A stretch of DNA of 64,000 nucleotides, from the NCBI RefSeq assembly GCF_004368785.1, contig NZ_SODM01000003.1:310001-374000 (forward strand). The letters are read 5' to 3'. This stretch comes from Flavobacterium sp. 270 (GTDB lineage: Bacteria > Bacteroidota > Bacteroidia > Flavobacteriales > Flavobacteriaceae). Each line of letters starts with the position of its first letter. Position 1 is the stretch's first letter. Positions 50,430-59,117 of this stretch are shown one piece after another. Made by a program: the position numbers and the translations under genes. Under the pieces are notes generated by a model. It did no database searches and was not told the origin of the DNA. It worked only from the letters and a program-made list of their open reading frames with translations.

Positions 50430-50512
50430 TAATTGATGGAAAGTAGTTTTTAAAGTTTCTAAGCTATTTAAGGGCTTAGTTGCTTAGAAGCTTAGAGTCT
50501 CAGAACCTTAGC

Positions 50513-51898
50513 CTAAACCATCTCTTCAGGCTTCACCCAAGCATCAAAATCTTCTGGGGTTACATAACCTAAACGTACCGCTTCGTCTTTTAGAGTTGTT
50601 CCGTTTTTGTGGGCGGTTTGAGCAATTTCTGCTGCTTTGTAATACCCTATTTTAGTATTTAAAGCCGTAACCAACATTAATGAATTATCGACTAATTCTT
50701 TGATTCGTTTGTAATTTGGTTCAATTCCTTGAGCGCAATGTTCGTCGAAAGAAATACAGGCGTCGCCAAGTAAACGTGCCGATTGAAGGAAATTAGCAGC
50801 CATAACAGGTTTAAAAACATTCAATTCGTATTGTCCCTGCATACCGCCGACGGCAATTGCCATATCATTTCCTATTACTTGCGCGCAAACCATTGTAAGA
50901 GCTTCACATTGTGTTGGATTTACTTTTCCGGGCATGATAGAAGATCCTGGTTCGTTTTCCGGAATGTGGATTTCACCAATTCCAGAGCGTGGTCCAGAAG
51001 CGAGCATTCTAACATCGTTGGCAATTTTATTTAAGGAAACAGCCAATTGTTTTAGCGCGCCGTGAGATTCTACAATAGCGTCGTGCGCGGCCAAAGCTTC
51101 AAATTTATTTTCGGCAGTTACAAATGGATGATTCGTAAATTGTGCGATATATTCGGCAACTTTTACGTCGTAACCTTTAGGAGTGTTAAGTCCGGTTCCT
51201 ACGGCAGTTCCGCCCAACGCGATTTCGGATAAATGCGCTAAAGTATTTTTTAAAGCTTTTAATCCGAAAGTTAATTGTGCAGCATAACCTGAAATTTCCT
51301 GACCAAGAGTTAAGGGAGTAGCGTCCATAAGATGTGTACGTCCGATTTTTACAACGTCTTTGAATTCTGTTGCTTTAGTTAGCAGTGTGTCGCGTAATTT
51401 TTCGACTCCGGGAATAGTAGTTTCTACCACCATTTTATACGCTGCGATGTGCATTCCGGTTGGGAAAGTGTCGTTTGAGGATTGTGATTTGTTTACATCA
51501 TCATTGGCTTTTATAAATTGTTCGCCTTCGCCAATTTCAAAACCTTTAAGAACTTGTGCGCGATTGGCAATTACTTCGTTTACGTTCATGTTACTTTGCG
51601 TTCCCGAACCTGTCTGCCAGATTACTAGTGGAAATTCGTCGTTTAATTTTCCTGCTAGTATTTCATCGCAAACTGCTGCGATTGCGTCTCTTTTTTCGAT
51701 TGGTAAGACACCTAAATCGTAGTTTGCGTATGCTGCTGCTTTTTTTAGATAGGCAAAACCTTCTATAATTTCCTGTGGCATTGATGCCGATGCTCCGATT
51801 TTGAAATTATTTCTTGAACGTTCTGTCTGTGCACCCCAATATTTATCGGCTGGGACTTGTACTTCGCCCATGGTGTCTTTTTCGATTCTGTATTTCAT
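50513..51898 (-). CDS. fumC: Fumarate hydratase class II
   Basis: 461 residues, normal length. [28 protein letters not shown] at the start, the [13 protein letters not shown] active-site region, the TGMH and [10 protein letters not shown] parts, and the signature [13 protein letters not shown] (near 318) are all present. It interconverts fumarate and malate in the citric acid cycle. A heptanucleotide array ends only seven bases before its start codon. Confidence 0.97.
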   Translation of the reverse strand: MKYRIEKDTMGEVQVPADKYWGAQTERSRNNFKIGASASMPQEIIEGFAYLKKAAAYANYDLGVLPIEKRDAIAAVCDEILAGKLNDEFPLVIWQTGSGTQSNMNVNEVIANRAQVLKGFEIGEGEQFIKANDDVNKSQSSNDTFPTGMHIAAYKMVVETTIPGVEKLRDTLLTKATEFKDVVKIGRTHLMDATPLTLGQEISGYAAQLTFGLKALKNTLAHLSEIALGGTAVGTGLNTPKGYDVKVAEYIAQFTNHPFVTAENKFEALAAHDAIVESHGALKQLAVSLNKIANDVRMLASGPRSGIGEIHIPENEPGSSIMPGKVNPTQCEALTMVCAQVIGNDMAIAVGGMQGQYELNVFKPVMAANFLQSARLLGDACISFDEHCAQGIEPNYKRIKELVDNSLMLVTALNTKIGYYKAAEIAQTAHKNGTTLKDEAVRLGYVTPEDFDAWVKPEEMV

Positions 51899-51905
51899 TT
51901 TTTTT

Positions 51906-51975
51906 AATTATGAATTATGAATTATGAATTATGAATTATGAATTATGAATTATGAATTATGAATTATGAATTATG
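51906..51975. repeat. Ten perfect heptanucleotide copies (AATTATG) in the fumC leader
   Basis: Exactly 70 bases made of ten identical copies. The array lies seven bases before the fumC ATG, so the ribosome-binding region abuts or lies in it. Confidence 0.97.
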
Positions 51976-52021
51976 TTTTTATTAATGGTCTGAAAATTGA
52001 AAACAATTGTTTTTTTTAAAG

Positions 52022-52121
52022 CCGATTGCCCTAGCCCTGATGGGAGCGGTATCCTTTTTTGTCTCGTTTTTTTCTAACGAGACAAAAAAGATATAGCGGA
52101 CAGCAGGAAACAGCTCCTGAA
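52022..52121 (+). ncRNA. Structured intergenic RNA-like element (possibly Flavo-1 type)
   Basis: The stretch begins GATTGCCCTAGCCCTGATGG and ends CAGCAGGAAACAGCTCCTG. A perfect 15-bp stem (52054-52068 with 52076-52090) stands in the middle, framed by GGGAGC and GCTCC that can also pair. I know the flanking words as a block that recurs between genes in flavobacterial genomes; it may be the conserved Flavo-1 RNA motif, but I cannot verify that here. Direction is judged from the word order. Confidence 0.5.
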
Positions 52122-52246
52122 CACTATACTGCTTCTTAATTATTTATTGTTTTTGAAATTTTTTAGAACGCTTAAATAAAAGCTTATTTAAAATGAGTAT
52201 AAATATACTCATAATTGCCATTTTAAAAAAATTGATTTGGTTTTTA

Positions 52247-52277
52247 TTGGCAAGGAAAAATATAAAACATACATTTG
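52247..52277 (+). promoter_or_regulatory. Bacteroidota promoter TTG-N20-TACATTTG
   Basis: TTG 52247-52249 and TACATTTG 52270-52277. The transcript would start near 52284, so the short gene begins at ATG 52305, not 52275. Confidence 0.65.
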
Positions 52278-52304
52278 TACTTACATTCAAAAATTCCGGA
52301 AAAC

Positions 52305-52475
52305 ATGTTTGAATTTTCACAGTACTTAGGCTTTTTACTTTTCTTAACCATCCTAACTATGGGATTTTGGTTGATGTTTTTCTTGGTTACTTTCGTATCT
52401 TACTGGGTTACGGGTGCTAGCTGGGAAATGTTCAAAGAAATGAGAGCAAAAAAGAAAGCAGAACAATCGATTTAA
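52305..52475 (+). CDS. 56-residue single-TM protein
   Basis: MFEFSQYLGFLLFLTILTMG starts a protein with one long membrane helix (about 7-34) and a charged tail (EMFKEMRAKKKAEQSI). It has its own promoter and terminator, so it is a real small gene. No family assigned with confidence; small membrane subunits of this size are often overlooked. Confidence 0.7.
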   Translation: MFEFSQYLGFLLFLTILTMGFWLMFFLVTFVSYWVTGASWEMFKEMRAKKKAEQSI

Positions 52476-52494
52476 ATATAAATTGATTTCATAA

Positions 52495-52528
52495 AAAAAG
52501 GACCCGTTTTGCGAGTCCTTTTTTTTAT
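52495..52528 (+). terminator. Terminator of the 56-residue gene
   Basis: Stem AAAAAGGAC with GTCCTTTTT (52495-52503, 52515-52523) and more T. Confidence 0.85.
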
Positions 52529-52556
52529 GCACATACGTGAAGAAATTCCAAAAGAA

Positions 52557-52614
52557 AAATTCCAAATTCCAATTGTAAAACTTATAAAGTTCTATAGATT
52601 GGAATTTGGAATTT
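52557..52614. repeat. Inverted repeat of the AAATTCCAAATTCC family
   Basis: Perfect 17-bp arms (52557-52573 and 52598-52614). Its arms share words with the repeat at 57672-57716. It may end the TonB-receptor transcript. Confidence 0.85.
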
Positions 52615-52638
52615 TTTTATTTTGGAATTTAAGAAATA

Positions 52639-55092
52639 TTATCCCGGAAATTCTCCACCACCATCATTTCCTCCTTCATTTTTAGGAGCACCTTTTTCTC
52701 TATCGCTTTTTGGTTTGTTGAAGCGGTAGGTAAACGATAAGTTGAACTGACGTTTACGGAACTGCATTTCGCTGTAAGAAGTTTGGTTCTCCAAATAAGT
52801 ATATGATTTCATAATTCTTGAATTGAAAACGTCGCTAATATTGAATGCGATTGTTCCTTTGTCTTTTAGTACATCTTTACTCAAAGAAGTATTCATACCA
52901 AACTGTCCTAAGTTTTTACCTTGCGCGGTTTTTTGCTCACCGTTGTACATGCCTGTTAACTGCCAGTCGATTTTGTATGGCAAAGTTACTTTAGAGCTGA
53001 TTCTTGCGAACCATGTATTGGCTTTATTGTCAAGATTTTGCACTACAAGATCGCCATTTGCATCTGTATAGCTATTTTCTCCAGTTGTTTTTACATTGTA
53101 AAGGTTGAAGTTACTGTTTAATCTCCACCATTTAAACGGCGTGTAATTAAGTGTAAACTCAAATCCGAATTTTTGCTCTTTTCCTAAGTTAATCGGACGG
53201 CTTAAAATAACCGGAATCCCGTTTACTTCGTCACCCGTAGGAGATCTTACAAAGCTGAAAACGTCTTTTGTATCTTCGTAATAAGCTGAAGTATTAAAAG
53301 TTACTTTATCCCAGCGTTTGATGTATCCGATGTCGTATTTGTCTGTAAGAGATGGATCTAAATCTGGATTTCCTTGAAAAATATTAATGTTACTTGAATA
53401 ATTTACCGCAGGATTCATAAAACGTCCTCTTGGTCTAGATAAACGCTTGCTGTAACTTGCTGTAAAGTTACTTTGATCTGAAATTTCGTAACTAATAAAA
53501 GCACTTGGAAACAAGTTGTTGTATTTTTTAGTGTTGAAATTTTGAGTATCCAATAAGTTTACCTGAATGTTGGTGTCTTCCCAACGCAATCCGAATAAAT
53601 AAGAGAATTTATTTATTTTGAAACCGTATTGTGTATAGATCGCATTGATGTTTTCTTTGTATTCTAAGGTATTAGAAATGTTGTCAATTTTTGCACCGTT
53701 ACTGTCCAAAACGTAATATTCATTGTTTAAGTCGCCAAAACTTCCTTTGTATCCTGCTTCAAATTGACTTCCTTTACCAAGTGGCAATACGTAATCTGCT
53801 TGTAATAATACTTGTTTCTGAACCTGATCATTTAAGGTGTTGTTAAAATCACTTGCATTACTACCGGTAATAAGACTGTTGCTGTCGTCTGTGTTTCTAG
53901 AGATAGAAAGATCGGCAGTAAGTTTGTGTCCTTTATCGTTGAAATTTTTGATTAAGTTTGAAGTATATTCAAAATTTTCGCTGCCTGTGTCACCTTTATT
54001 TAAACGGTAAGTTGCACCTGTAAAAGCGTGAGCTGCATCATAATTACTGTAGTTGATTAGATCTTTGTCTTCTCCAGTATTATTTTGGTAGTTGATCGCA
54101 TTTGTCCAGAATGTAGTTGGAGTAATAGACCATTCTACACCGCCTCTTGCGTTAAAACCATTTCTAATTCTTTTGGTATCACGATCTTCATCCAAAAAGT
54201 TTTTTGCAGTACCATCGTCATTAAAATATTGAGAATTGGTTTTTCCGCCTCCTTCATTAGTTCTGTAATTGTAACCAGCTGTTGTGAAGTAGTTTAATTT
54301 TTCTGTTTTATAATTTAAATTGGCACTTAAACCATACGTTTCTGGTAAACCGGTCGAAGCGATAAAAGTTCCGTTGAAACCTTGATTTTTACCTTTTTTA
54401 AGAATAATGTTGATCAATCCCGAACCTCCTTCTGCATCGTAACGCGCAGACGGGTTAGTAATAACTTCAACTTTATCAATTGCATCTGCAGGAAGTTGTC
54501 TTAATGCTTCGGCAACGTTTATAGCGTTAGAAGGTCTTCCATCAATTAAAATTCTGATGTTGTCACTTCCTCTTAAACTTACATTTCCTTCTGTATCAAC
54601 AGAAACAGATGGTACATTGTCAAGAACGTCACTTACAGTTCCGCCTTTTACCATCATGTCCTGACCTACGTTGTACACTTTTTTGTCTAGTTTTATTTCA
54701 ACTGTAGATTTTTCGGCACGAACAACAACTTCGTTCAATTGTGCTGCATCTTCAGACAGGTTTACAGAACCTAAATTGGTGTCGCCAGTAATCGCTTTTT
54801 GTTTGATTTCGGTTGGTTTAAACGAAATAAATTCAATTTTTATATCATAAGTTCCTGGAGCAACTGCTACTTCAAATTCTCCTTTAGGATTGGTAATTCC
54901 CCCGGCAATAACTTTAGTATCGTTGAGAGCCATAATCGAGATAGTCGCGTATTCAAGAGGTTGTTTGCTTACCTTCTCAAAAACTTTTCCTGTTACTTTT
55001 ACTTTGTTTTTAGCAGGACCAGGTTGTTGTGCATAGTTGTAAAAACTTGTGAAAAAGAATACAAGCAATACAGCAAATTTCAATTTTTTCAT
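52639..55092 (-). CDS. TonB-dependent outer-membrane receptor (OMP_b-brl_3 type)
   Basis: 817 residues: signal peptide (FAVLLVFFFTSFYNYAQ), carboxypeptidase-like regulatory domain (about 30-110), plug (about 125-225; NVGQDMMVKGGTVSDVLDNVPSVSV, then RGSDNIRILIDGRPS) and a barrel that ends with a Gly/Asn-rich tail (GAPKNEGGNDGGGEFPG). This is the outer-membrane beta-barrel family 3 type, often of unknown or metal-related ligand. No partner genes adjoin. There is no STN domain, so it is not a sigma-signalling transducer. Confidence 0.93.
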   Translation of the reverse strand: MKKLKFAVLLVFFFTSFYNYAQQPGPAKNKVKVTGKVFEKVSKQPLEYATISIMALNDTKVIAGGITNPKGEFEVAVAPGTYDIKIEFISFKPTEIKQKAITGDTNLGSVNLSEDAAQLNEVVVRAEKSTVEIKLDKKVYNVGQDMMVKGGTVSDVLDNVPSVSVDTEGNVSLRGSDNIRILIDGRPSNAINVAEALRQLPADAIDKVEVITNPSARYDAEGGSGLINIILKKGKNQGFNGTFIASTGLPETYGLSANLNYKTEKLNYFTTAGYNYRTNEGGGKTNSQYFNDDGTAKNFLDEDRDTKRIRNGFNARGGVEWSITPTTFWTNAINYQNNTGEDKDLINYSNYDAAHAFTGATYRLNKGDTGSENFEYTSNLIKNFNDKGHKLTADLSISRNTDDSNSLITGSNASDFNNTLNDQVQKQVLLQADYVLPLGKGSQFEAGYKGSFGDLNNEYYVLDSNGAKIDNISNTLEYKENINAIYTQYGFKINKFSYLFGLRWEDTNIQVNLLDTQNFNTKKYNNLFPSAFISYEISDQSNFTASYSKRLSRPRGRFMNPAVNYSSNINIFQGNPDLDPSLTDKYDIGYIKRWDKVTFNTSAYYEDTKDVFSFVRSPTGDEVNGIPVILSRPINLGKEQKFGFEFTLNYTPFKWWRLNSNFNLYNVKTTGENSYTDANGDLVVQNLDNKANTWFARISSKVTLPYKIDWQLTGMYNGEQKTAQGKNLGQFGMNTSLSKDVLKDKGTIAFNISDVFNSRIMKSYTYLENQTSYSEMQFRKRQFNLSFTYRFNKPKSDREKGAPKNEGGNDGGGEFPG

Positions 55093-55186
55093 TATTTTTT
55101 TGGTTTCATTTTCATTTTAGACAGCAAAAGTAGCGCATGGTTTAAAGAATGAAATCATAAAAATTTGTTAATTAAACATTTTATAA

Positions 55187-55531
55187 TCAATCTAAAAAAG
55201 AAGCAACCAGATCTAAATCTCTTCCTATGATGGCTTTTCCGTCTTTTACAACAATCGGACGCTCGATCAAAATTGGGTTATCTGCCATTGCCTCAATGAT
55301 TTGATCGTTGGTTAATGTTTTTCCTTTATAGTTATCGATCCAGATTTTTTCTTTGGTTCTTATCAATTGAATGGGTTCAATATTTAATTTTTCAAGCAAA
55401 GATTTTAAATCTTCAAAACTTGGAGTTTCTGTTAAATACGGAATAATTTCATATTCTTGGTTTGTGTCTTCAACAAAAGCCAGGCAGCTTCTTGATTTTC
55501 CGCAGCGTGGATTGTGATAAATCTGTATCAT
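55187..55531 (-). CDS. arsC: ArsC/Spx-family glutaredoxin-type reductase
   Basis: 114 residues with the ArsC fold: IYHNPRCGKSRSCLAF (catalytic C10), IRTKEKIW, and ERPIVVKDGKAIIGRDLD with its conserved Arg residues. Glutaredoxin-coupled arsenate reductases have this size and layout. No other ars gene is adjacent, so a general thiol redox role is also possible. Confidence 0.88.
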   Translation of the reverse strand: MIQIYHNPRCGKSRSCLAFVEDTNQEYEIIPYLTETPSFEDLKSLLEKLNIEPIQLIRTKEKIWIDNYKGKTLTNDQIIEAMADNPILIERPIVVKDGKAIIGRDLDLVASFLD

Positions 55532-55645
55532 TTTATTATATTTAATCGGTTAAAAAAATTGCCAAATAAAAATTAGGTATTTTAGCAAGACCAAAAGTAA
55601 GATTTACTTATCGAATAGAATTCTCATTTTTTAAAATTTATACAT

Positions 55646-56578
55646 ATGTTTTTAGAACAAGGAATTAAACCTGAAAATGTTTTTTGGAAATATCTTTTAG
55701 GTTCTGTTTTTATTATTACAGCTTCTTTTATTGGTCAAATTCCTTTTTCTGTTGCGGTTCTTTATAAAAGTTATACATCCAAAGAAAGTTTTCCGACAGA
55801 TAATGCCGCGGTGATGAATTTGTTTGAGCCCAATCTTACGCTGTTTTTGGTCATGATTTCTTTTGCTTTTGCTTTTGCAGGGATTTATTTTGTTGTAAAA
55901 TATTTGCACCATCAAACACTTTTATCGATTACGACTTCCCGACAAAAAATAGATTGGAAACGGATTGGTTTTTCTTTTTTGTTGTGGTCTTTCTTTTCGG
56001 TTGTTTTATTTTTGATTGTTTATTTACAATCGCCTAAAAATTTTGTCTGGAATTTTAAATTGGTTCCTTTCTTAATTTTGGTTCTTTTAGGTTCGATTTT
56101 GATTCCGATTCAAACCAGTACAGAAGAATATATTTTTAGAGGTTATTTAATGCAGGGATTTGCCAATCTAGCCCAAAACAGATGGTTTCCGTTCCTGATG
56201 ACTTCGCTGATTTTTGGTTCTATGCATATTTTTAATCCCGAAGTTGCCAAAATGGGATACATCATTATGATTTATTATATAGGAACAGGTGTTTTTTTAG
56301 GTCTTATTACACTTATGGACGAAGGAATAGAACTGGCGCTGGGTTTTCATGCAGCAAATAATCTTATCGGAGCTCTTTTAGTAACGTCAGATTGGTCTGT
56401 TTTTCAGACCCATTCTCTTTTTAAAGATATGTCTGAGCCATCTGCCGGTTTAGATGTTATATTACCAGTTGTGGTGGTTTACCCGATCTTGGTTTATATT
56501 TTTAGTAAAAAATACAACTGGACAAACTGGAAAGAAAAATTAACCGGTAAAATTAATACCGAAGCAATAGTAAATTAA
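55646..56578 (+). CDS. CPBP-family intramembrane metalloprotease
   Basis: 310 residues with about eight membrane helices. The protease motifs are EEYIFRG (EExxxR, near 168), FGSMHIFN and GFHAANNLIG. In bacteria these proteins work in membrane-protein processing or peptide self-immunity. The menE gene begins eight bases later, so they share a transcript, though no link in function is known. Confidence 0.9.
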   Translation: MFLEQGIKPENVFWKYLLGSVFIITASFIGQIPFSVAVLYKSYTSKESFPTDNAAVMNLFEPNLTLFLVMISFAFAFAGIYFVVKYLHHQTLLSITTSRQKIDWKRIGFSFLLWSFFSVVLFLIVYLQSPKNFVWNFKLVPFLILVLLGSILIPIQTSTEEYIFRGYLMQGFANLAQNRWFPFLMTSLIFGSMHIFNPEVAKMGYIIMIYYIGTGVFLGLITLMDEGIELALGFHAANNLIGALLVTSDWSVFQTHSLFKDMSEPSAGLDVILPVVVVYPILVYIFSKKYNWTNWKEKLTGKINTEAIVN

Positions 56579-56585
56579 TACCATC

Positions 56586-57629
56586 ATGTTAGAGTTAACA
56601 CATAAAAATGTCCATAATTATTTTAAGCTAAACGGTTATCATTTTAACGGAAAAGCCTTAAGCCAAATAGGTTACAGTTATATCAAAGAGGGCGACAGTT
56701 ATGAACGTTCTATTGGTAGTTTTTTATTGGATTGGTTTGATGATAAGGGATATATCGAAATGACTACTTCTGGAACAACAGGACTTCCAAAATTAGTGCG
56801 TTTAGAAAAACAGGCGATGATTCAATCTGCATTAGCAACGGGTGATTTTTTCGGATTAGAACCGGGAAATAAAGCGTTGCTTTGTCTTCCTGTTCAGTTT
56901 ATTGCCGGAAAAATGATGTTGGTTCGCAGTTTTATTTTAGGATTAGAAATTGATATTGTTTCGCCGAGTACAGAGCCATTAGCATTAAATAAGAAATTTT
57001 ATGATTTTGTTGCGATGGTGCCTTTGCAAGTTCAAAATTCTATCGAAGCACTAAAAAATGTAAAGAAATTAATTATTGGAGGTGCTAAAATAGACAGTGC
57101 TTTAGAAAAGCAACTTTTGCCATTAGAAACCGAAATTTATGAGACTTATGGTATGACCGAAACCATAACGCATATTGCGGCAAAAAGAGTAGGAGAGCGT
57201 GCTTTTTCGATTTTACCAAACGTAAAAATTGCAAAAGACGAACGTGATTGTTTAGTGATTTCTGTTGCGTCTATTTCTGATGAGCCAATTGTCACGAATG
57301 ATTTAATTGAATTGATAAACGAAAAACAATTTGTGTTTTTAGGCCGAATTGATAATGTAATTAATAGTGGCGGTGTAAAACTAATTCCGGAACAAATAGA
57401 AGCTAAACTAATCGGAAAAATAAAGAATAGATTTTTTGTAACAGGCGTACACGATTCTATTTTAGGCGAAAAATTAATTTTGGTTATCGAAGGCGAAAAA
57501 CAAGATTTTGCTCCAGACTTTTTTGATGTTTTAGGAAAATTCGAAAAACCAAAAGAAATTGTTTTTGTTCCGAAATTCAAAGAAAACGAAAATGGGAAGT
57601 TGTTACGTAAATCGAGCCTTCAGGGTTAA
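56586..57629 (+). CDS. menE: O-succinylbenzoate-CoA ligase-like AMP-binding protein
   Basis: 347 residues, short for acyl-CoA ligases as is usual for Bacteroidota MenE. ATP-binding TTSGTTGLPKLVR (about 60-72), YETYGMTETITHIA (near 187) and a C-terminal KFKENENGKLLRKS with the catalytic Lys. MenE activates o-succinylbenzoate with CoA in menaquinone synthesis. No other men gene lies next to it. Confidence 0.85.
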   Translation: MLELTHKNVHNYFKLNGYHFNGKALSQIGYSYIKEGDSYERSIGSFLLDWFDDKGYIEMTTSGTTGLPKLVRLEKQAMIQSALATGDFFGLEPGNKALLCLPVQFIAGKMMLVRSFILGLEIDIVSPSTEPLALNKKFYDFVAMVPLQVQNSIEALKNVKKLIIGGAKIDSALEKQLLPLETEIYETYGMTETITHIAAKRVGERAFSILPNVKIAKDERDCLVISVASISDEPIVTNDLIELINEKQFVFLGRIDNVINSGGVKLIPEQIEAKLIGKIKNRFFVTGVHDSILGEKLILVIEGEKQDFAPDFFDVLGKFEKPKEIVFVPKFKENENGKLLRKSSLQG

Positions 57630-57671
57630 ATTCCAATCTTCTTAAATTCCAAACAAAGGAAAATTTCAATA

Positions 57672-57716
57672 AAAAATCCCAAATTCCAAACTTACTGCTT
57701 GGAATTTGGGATTTTT
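57672..57716. repeat. Inverted repeat of the AAATTCC family, likely bidirectional terminator
   Basis: Perfect 18-bp arms (57672-57689 and 57699-57716) with a 9-base loop, between convergent menE and the methyltransferase gene. More GGAATTT words surround it (57630-57745). Confidence 0.88.
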
Positions 57717-57751
57717 AATATTGGAATTTATTTAAATATTGGAATTTATAT

Positions 57752-58966
57752 TTAAGCTTTACGCTCTAATAACGCCATATAAAAGCCATCAAAACCAGAT
57801 TCTGAAGCTAGCATTTTACGATCCTGGATGAAAGTAAATTGTTGCCCGATTTCTGTTTTAAGGAATTTCTCTACCTGCTCTTGATTTTCTGATGGTAAAA
57901 CAGAACAAGTTGCGTAAACTAATTTTCCGCCTGGTTTTACAATTTTAGAATAGCTTTCTAAAACTTCTGCCTGTACTTTTCTGATGTTATCAATAAATTC
58001 AGGTTGTAATTTCCATTTAGCATCAGGATTTCTTTTTAGAACTCCTAAACCGCTACAAGGTGCATCGATTAGAACACGATCTGCTCGTTCGTGCAGTTTT
58101 TTGATCACTTTTGTAGAATCAATAATTCTGTATTCAATGTTAAAAGCACCATTTCTTTTCGCTCTTAATTTTAACTGTTTCAATTTGCTTTCGTACAAAT
58201 CCATTGCAATCAACTGCCCTTTATTTTCCATTAAAGAAGCAATATGCAATGTTTTTCCGCCCGCACCAGCGCAAGTATCCACAATACGCATTCCTGGTTT
58301 TACGTCAAGAAAACCAGCAACCAATTGTGAGTTGGCATCCTGAACTTCAAATAAACCTTGTTTAAAAGCGTCTGTCAAAAACACATTCGCTCTTTCTTTT
58401 AAAACCAAAGCTTCTGGCTGATCTTTTAAATATTCAGTTTCAATATTCAAATCCATCAGCGTATTTCTCAAGTTTTCTTTAGTCCCTTTTAAAGTATTGG
58501 TTCTTAGAATAACTTTTGCCGGCTGGTTTTGAGCTGCAATTTCTTTAGCCCAAACTTTTTCGCCTAATTCTTTTACTCCAACTTCATCCATCCAATCCGG
58601 AATAGATTCTTTTAAAGCTCTAATTTTAGAAAGTTCGTCAAAACGTCCTTTGATTTTTCTTTCTGGAGTTCCTTCCAATTGTCTCCAATCTGGAATTGGA
58701 TATCCTCTTAAAACTGCCCAAACAGCAAACATTCTCCATAAATTGTCTCTGTCAAAAGGTTCTTTAACTTCGGCAATTTCGGCGTATAATCTCTTCCAGC
58801 GAACAATTTCGTATATCGTTTCAGCAACAAATTTCCTGTCAGAACTTCCCCAACGTTTGTCTTTTTTTAATGCTCGTGCTACCACTTTATCTGCATATTC
58901 TCCTTCGTTGAAGATCGCATTTAAAGAATCGATGGTAGTATAAACTAAATTTCTGTGTAATCTCAT
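57752..58966 (-). CDS. RsmB/NOP-family RNA cytosine methyltransferase
   Basis: 404 residues. An N-terminal NusB-like helical part (about 1-130), then the SAM domain: GMRIVDTCAGAGGKTLHIA (motif I), VLIDAPCSGLGVLKRNPDAKW (motif IV with Cys) and LVYATCSVLPSENQ (motif VI with the catalytic Cys). It makes m5C in rRNA or another RNA. It belongs to the RsmB group, but the exact target base is unknown. Confidence 0.93.
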   Translation of the reverse strand: MRLHRNLVYTTIDSLNAIFNEGEYADKVVARALKKDKRWGSSDRKFVAETIYEIVRWKRLYAEIAEVKEPFDRDNLWRMFAVWAVLRGYPIPDWRQLEGTPERKIKGRFDELSKIRALKESIPDWMDEVGVKELGEKVWAKEIAAQNQPAKVILRTNTLKGTKENLRNTLMDLNIETEYLKDQPEALVLKERANVFLTDAFKQGLFEVQDANSQLVAGFLDVKPGMRIVDTCAGAGGKTLHIASLMENKGQLIAMDLYESKLKQLKLRAKRNGAFNIEYRIIDSTKVIKKLHERADRVLIDAPCSGLGVLKRNPDAKWKLQPEFIDNIRKVQAEVLESYSKIVKPGGKLVYATCSVLPSENQEQVEKFLKTEIGQQFTFIQDRKMLASESGFDGFYMALLERKA

Positions 58967-59056
58967 TTTAATTATTTGATTTGCAAAGGTACTATTAATT
59001 GGTTGAAAGTGAAATTTTTAATTTTGATTGTGATTTGACTTTCAATAAAAAGAAAA

Positions 59057-59090
59057 AAAACACTCTAATAAAGTTTTAAAAGAGTGTTTT
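59057..59090 (-). terminator. Terminator of kup
   Basis: Perfect 10-bp arms AAAACACTCT and AGAGTGTTTT; T run on the minus strand. Confidence 0.85.
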
Positions 59091-59117
59091 TGAATTTATT
59101 TTAGAATGCGTTTTATT

